This document shows, one piece after another, positions 5,486 to 7,685 of a stretch of 7,685 nucleotides of DNA. Both the position numbers and the translations under genes were made by a program. Within the stretch, counting starts at the first letter, position 1; each line of letters opens with the position of its first letter. The stretch is from Chlamydiales bacterium (GTDB lineage: Bacteria; Chlamydiota; Chlamydiia; Chlamydiales; FEN-1388), in NCBI GenBank assembly GCA_021372185.1, contig JAJFUY010000298.1:1-7685 (forward strand), written 5' to 3'. Below the pieces are notes generated by a model. It worked only from the letters and a program-made list of their open reading frames with translations. It had not been told where the DNA came from and made no database searches.

Positions 5486-7126
5486 TTAGCATAGGTTTTG
5501 GGCTACCCGGGCTTTCCAGTCTGTTACCGGTGGGATGTTGCGAGATAAGTTGGCGTAGGTTATGGCCTTTTCTATCTGGGGAATGAGCTCTTGGCCAGGG
5601 TCATAGGGGTAGTTTAGGCCGGCATCAGAAAGTTCTCTTTCGTTGCCGTTTTCCCACAGCTTGTGGGCATACATGCTAAATAGGGGCACATTCATTGCTC
5701 GGCACTGCGCTGCTGCGCCGCCACCTGGTTTTGAGCACTTTAGTGAACAGATATTCATAAGCTCGCTCATTTCCTGATGCGAGATAAACCCGCAAATCTG
5801 CATGCGTTTAAGCTCTGTGTTTGATAAGTCATGCTTTTGTGCATAAGTTGATAGCTCTCTAAAAAGCTCTTCATTTGACCCGCAAATAAATACATATTTT
5901 ATGTGCAGCTCTTGTGTAGGGGATTCGGCTAAAGTTTTAAAAATTTCTTTAATAATGCCAACGCCATTTTTGCCCATCGTAACTAAAACTAGATGTTCTC
6001 CGGGTTTTAGGTCCCATTTTTTTCTTAATTCACTTAATTTTTGAGGGTCTGTAATGCGGACATATTCTGGGCCAACAGGATAGCCAATTTCACAAAAGGT
6101 TGAGGTTATCTCTTCAAGCGGTGATTGAACAACTTGAGAAATTCGCTTAGCAACTGTCTGCCAGGAGTCATAAGGAGAATGCTCAGTTTTTTTATCTAAA
6201 GTACTGAGAGCAAAGCTAAACGTACGAGCATTAAGTTTGGGCATCCAAAATTGAAAGAGGTGAGGATTTGTTTTGCCAAGGTAGGTGCCTGCAAGAAAGA
6301 TGTCATAGTCGCAGTAGACAAACTTCATAGGAACATCAAATGTATAGGCAAGGTTGATGTCTTCTGAGGTATAGCTACGAGTTGAAATAATGAGCGTTGG
6401 AGCAAACTCTGCAATTTTTGCTTTCAATTCCTTTTGCGTACAGGGCGCAATATATTCTGCAATCTGCCTATTGAGTGCCACTCTATCTTCAAGGATAAGG
6501 GGTAAGCCTTCATCTTTTGCGGCTATATTTTTTTTCTGAAAAAACTCAGCATAGATACCATCATAGGTATAGCCCGTAGCTTTTTTCATGGCATCATGTT
6601 TACAGGCAATAGTTTCAACATCAATGCTCTGGCATACAGCACCCCGACTTTCTAAAAAAGCCTGCAAAGCTCGTGCAACAGCAGAATTTCCGCCAGATGC
6701 TGTAGTATGTAAAAGGGTTACTCGCGGCGATGCACTTCTTTCTTTATTCGGCTTTAAACACGCAGTGTCTCGAAAAAATGATAAAAAGGCATCTTGATGA
6801 TGGTTCACCCATTCTTGTACATCAAACCCATTTGCCTGAAGTGTCTTTTCTAAAACTTGCCGTGGGCTGTAGGTGTATGATCCAAAAACCAACACAGTCT
6901 CAAGTATAGACTTTTCAAATAGTGCAGCCTCACCCTCAGACAAGAGCGGCCTTATATACCTTTGGTACGAAACATTAATGAGACAGGCAAATGCAGGATC
7001 TTGAAGTTCAAGAACAAGTTTTTGCTCAAAATCAGTGGCCTCGATTTTTTTATACTCAGTGCCATCATAAGCAGTAAGCACCCCTCTACCAGTGTCAATA
7101 GAAAATAAAGACCGTAGTTGTTGCAT
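5486..7126 (-). CDS. GT28-like (MGDG synthase/MurG type) GT-B glycosyltransferase, 546 aa
   Basis: Likely transfers a sugar from a nucleotide donor to a lipid or envelope acceptor at the inner membrane surface; family relatives make glycosyldiacylglycerols or lipid II. Residues 135-546 resemble this group: LLHTTASGGNSAVARAL (138-154) is the N-lobe glycine loop; IGYPVGPEY (347-355) is the interdomain segment; LVTMGKNGVG (381-390) opens the C-lobe; ICGSNEEL (414-421), GFISHQEMSELM (446-457) and CSKPGGGAAAQCRAMNVPLF (464-483) form the donor site. Residues 1-133 are an extra N-terminal region that I cannot assign. Two usually conserved residues are changed: the His ending the glycine loop is Asn147, and the Glu of the 'AEA' donor motif is Gln474. 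ATG 7126 lacks a clear ribosome site. The gene lies 47 nt after the membrane-protein gene and 68 nt before the 307-aa gene, all on the same strand. Acceptor and sugar are unknown. Confidence 0.8.
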   Translation of the reverse strand: MQQLRSLFSIDTGRGVLTAYDGTEYKKIEATDFEQKLVLELQDPAFACLINVSYQRYIRPLLSEGEAALFEKSILETVLVFGSYTYSPRQVLEKTLQANGFDVQEWVNHHQDAFLSFFRDTACLKPNKERSASPRVTLLHTTASGGNSAVARALQAFLESRGAVCQSIDVETIACKHDAMKKATGYTYDGIYAEFFQKKNIAAKDEGLPLILEDRVALNRQIAEYIAPCTQKELKAKIAEFAPTLIISTRSYTSEDINLAYTFDVPMKFVYCDYDIFLAGTYLGKTNPHLFQFWMPKLNARTFSFALSTLDKKTEHSPYDSWQTVAKRISQVVQSPLEEITSTFCEIGYPVGPEYVRITDPQKLSELRKKWDLKPGEHLVLVTMGKNGVGIIKEIFKTLAESPTQELHIKYVFICGSNEELFRELSTYAQKHDLSNTELKRMQICGFISHQEMSELMNICSLKCSKPGGGAAAQCRAMNVPLFSMYAHKLWENGNERELSDAGLNYPYDPGQELIPQIEKAITYANLSRNIPPVTDWKARVAQNLC

Positions 7127-7173
7127 GTAGTAAACCGTAAGTTGTGCTGTTGAAAATAGGTAAAAAATTTAAT

Positions 7174-7620
7174 TTATGAGAGATTTTCTAAAACAGACCC
7201 CTCTTCTACCTCGGTAATACTTAATTTAAAACCTTCATAGATGGCAATACAGTAAAACACAAGATCCATAAACTGAAAATTATCGATATAAATCTTCATA
7301 AGCTCTTTAAATTTAATCACTTGCATAACTTCTAAAATAGGCATCCTTTCACTAAAAGCAATACAAAGCACAACATTCAAAAGATTGCCCAAATAGCAAG
7401 CAACAAAAGATAAAACCGCCCCCAAAACCCCATAAATCACCGACCCCTCACCAAAAAACCGCATAACAAGCCCAATACCGCACCCCATCCCCACAGCCAC
7501 CCACCCAATCTGATACCCAGTGTAATACGTAACATACGCCCACAAAGCCACCATAACAGCAGCCACAACCACCCCACACCCCAAAGCCAACAAAAATCTC
7601 CCCCCAACAACACGCTCCAT
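7174..7620 (-). CDS. Small multi-pass membrane protein, 148 aa, function unknown
   Basis: No named function. Hydrophobic segments near residues 9-32, 38-55, 61-90 and 117-131 (numbered from the ATG at 7623) predict about four membrane helices. The glycine-rich stretch VGMGCGIGLVMRFFGEGS (44-61), then VLGAVLSFVACYLGNLLNV (66-84) and the late LVFYCIAIYEGFKLS (121-135), resemble a widespread class of small uncharacterised membrane proteins, often fused to zinc ribbons in other bacteria; no zinc ribbon is present here. Two ATGs are adjacent (7623 and 7620). The AAGGTGG site (7624-7630) abuts the first, so spacing favours the second. The coding strand is strikingly G-rich in its first half. It lies 47 nt before the glycosyltransferase gene on the same strand. 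The upstream region is lost to the contig end, so its promoter is not visible. Confidence 0.75.
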   Translation of the reverse strand: MERVVGGRFLLALGCGVVVAAVMVALWAYVTYYTGYQIGWVAVGMGCGIGLVMRFFGEGSVIYGVLGAVLSFVACYLGNLLNVVLCIAFSERMPILEVMQVIKFKELMKIYIDNFQFMDLVFYCIAIYEGFKLSITEVEEGSVLENLS

Positions 7621-7665
7621 CATCCACCTTCATAAAAATTGATCCCCCAAGCTTAATTCGCCCCC

Positions 7666-7685
7666 AGATCGGAAGAGCGTCGGGT
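7666..7685 (+). other. Residual Illumina TruSeq adapter at contig end
   Basis: The last 20 bases begin AGATCGGAAGAGCGTCG, identical to the standard TruSeq read-through adapter; base 18 is G instead of T and bases 19-20 match again (19 of 20). This is library sequence, not genome. The genomic sequence therefore ends at or before 7665. Confidence 0.95.

Noticed and set aside
5233..5586. 117-aa plus-strand open frame across the 307-aa gene and the glycosyltransferase end
   Set aside because: It spans two minus-strand genes and their gap; it has no motif, and the minus-strand gene it overlaps has a strong ribosome site.
7448..7633. 61-aa minus-strand frame starting at ATG 7633
   Set aside because: Overlaps the first part of the membrane protein in another frame; its Cys/Gly/Trp-rich composition simply reflects the G-rich coding strand.

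Overview
The window looks like the end of a bacterial metagenomic contig. It has moderate GC, densely packed genes on both strands, and no phage, plasmid, insertion sequence or CRISPR signature. The lineage cannot be fixed from sequence alone. The dCTP deaminase variant (GKSTYARCG motif), the stand-alone acyl-CoA desaturase and the poorly recognisable coiled-coil and helical proteins would fit a host- or protist-associated group such as Chlamydiota, Dependentiae or Legionellales. That placement is a low-confidence inference.

Left part (1-1068): a 5'-complete but truncated dCTP deaminase gene (dcd) runs off the left edge. It lies downstream of a Nudix hydrolase gene on the minus strand, and the pair plausibly handles nucleotide-pool sanitation. 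Divergent to them is a class II tRNA-Leu (anticodon UAG) followed by a textbook intrinsic terminator. The tRNA and Nudix promoters appear to overlap in a short TATATA-containing segment.

Middle part (1080-4223, plus strand): a YheT-type alpha/beta hydrolase, then an acyl-CoA delta-9-type desaturase with an unusual coiled-coil and His-rich C-terminal tail, then a PhzF-family isomerase-like protein only 6 nt downstream of the desaturase. The hydrolase and desaturase suggest lipid metabolism; the PhzF substrate is unknown.

Right part (4210-7620, minus strand): four genes share one orientation and run right to left. They encode a small membrane protein, a GT-B glycosyltransferase related to MGDG synthase and MurG (with amide substitutions at two usually conserved positions), a 307-aa two-domain helical protein of unknown function, and an 88-aa helical-hairpin protein. 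The 88-aa gene overlaps the 3' end of the PhzF gene tail to tail. The glycosyltransferase may glycosylate an envelope lipid, which would suit the lipid theme, but this is inference.

The last 20 bases (7666-7685) match the Illumina TruSeq adapter at 19 of 20 positions and are not genomic. I see no strong evidence for a novel defence or mobile system. The best leads are the divergent glycosyltransferase and its two unrecognised neighbours, and the tailed desaturase.
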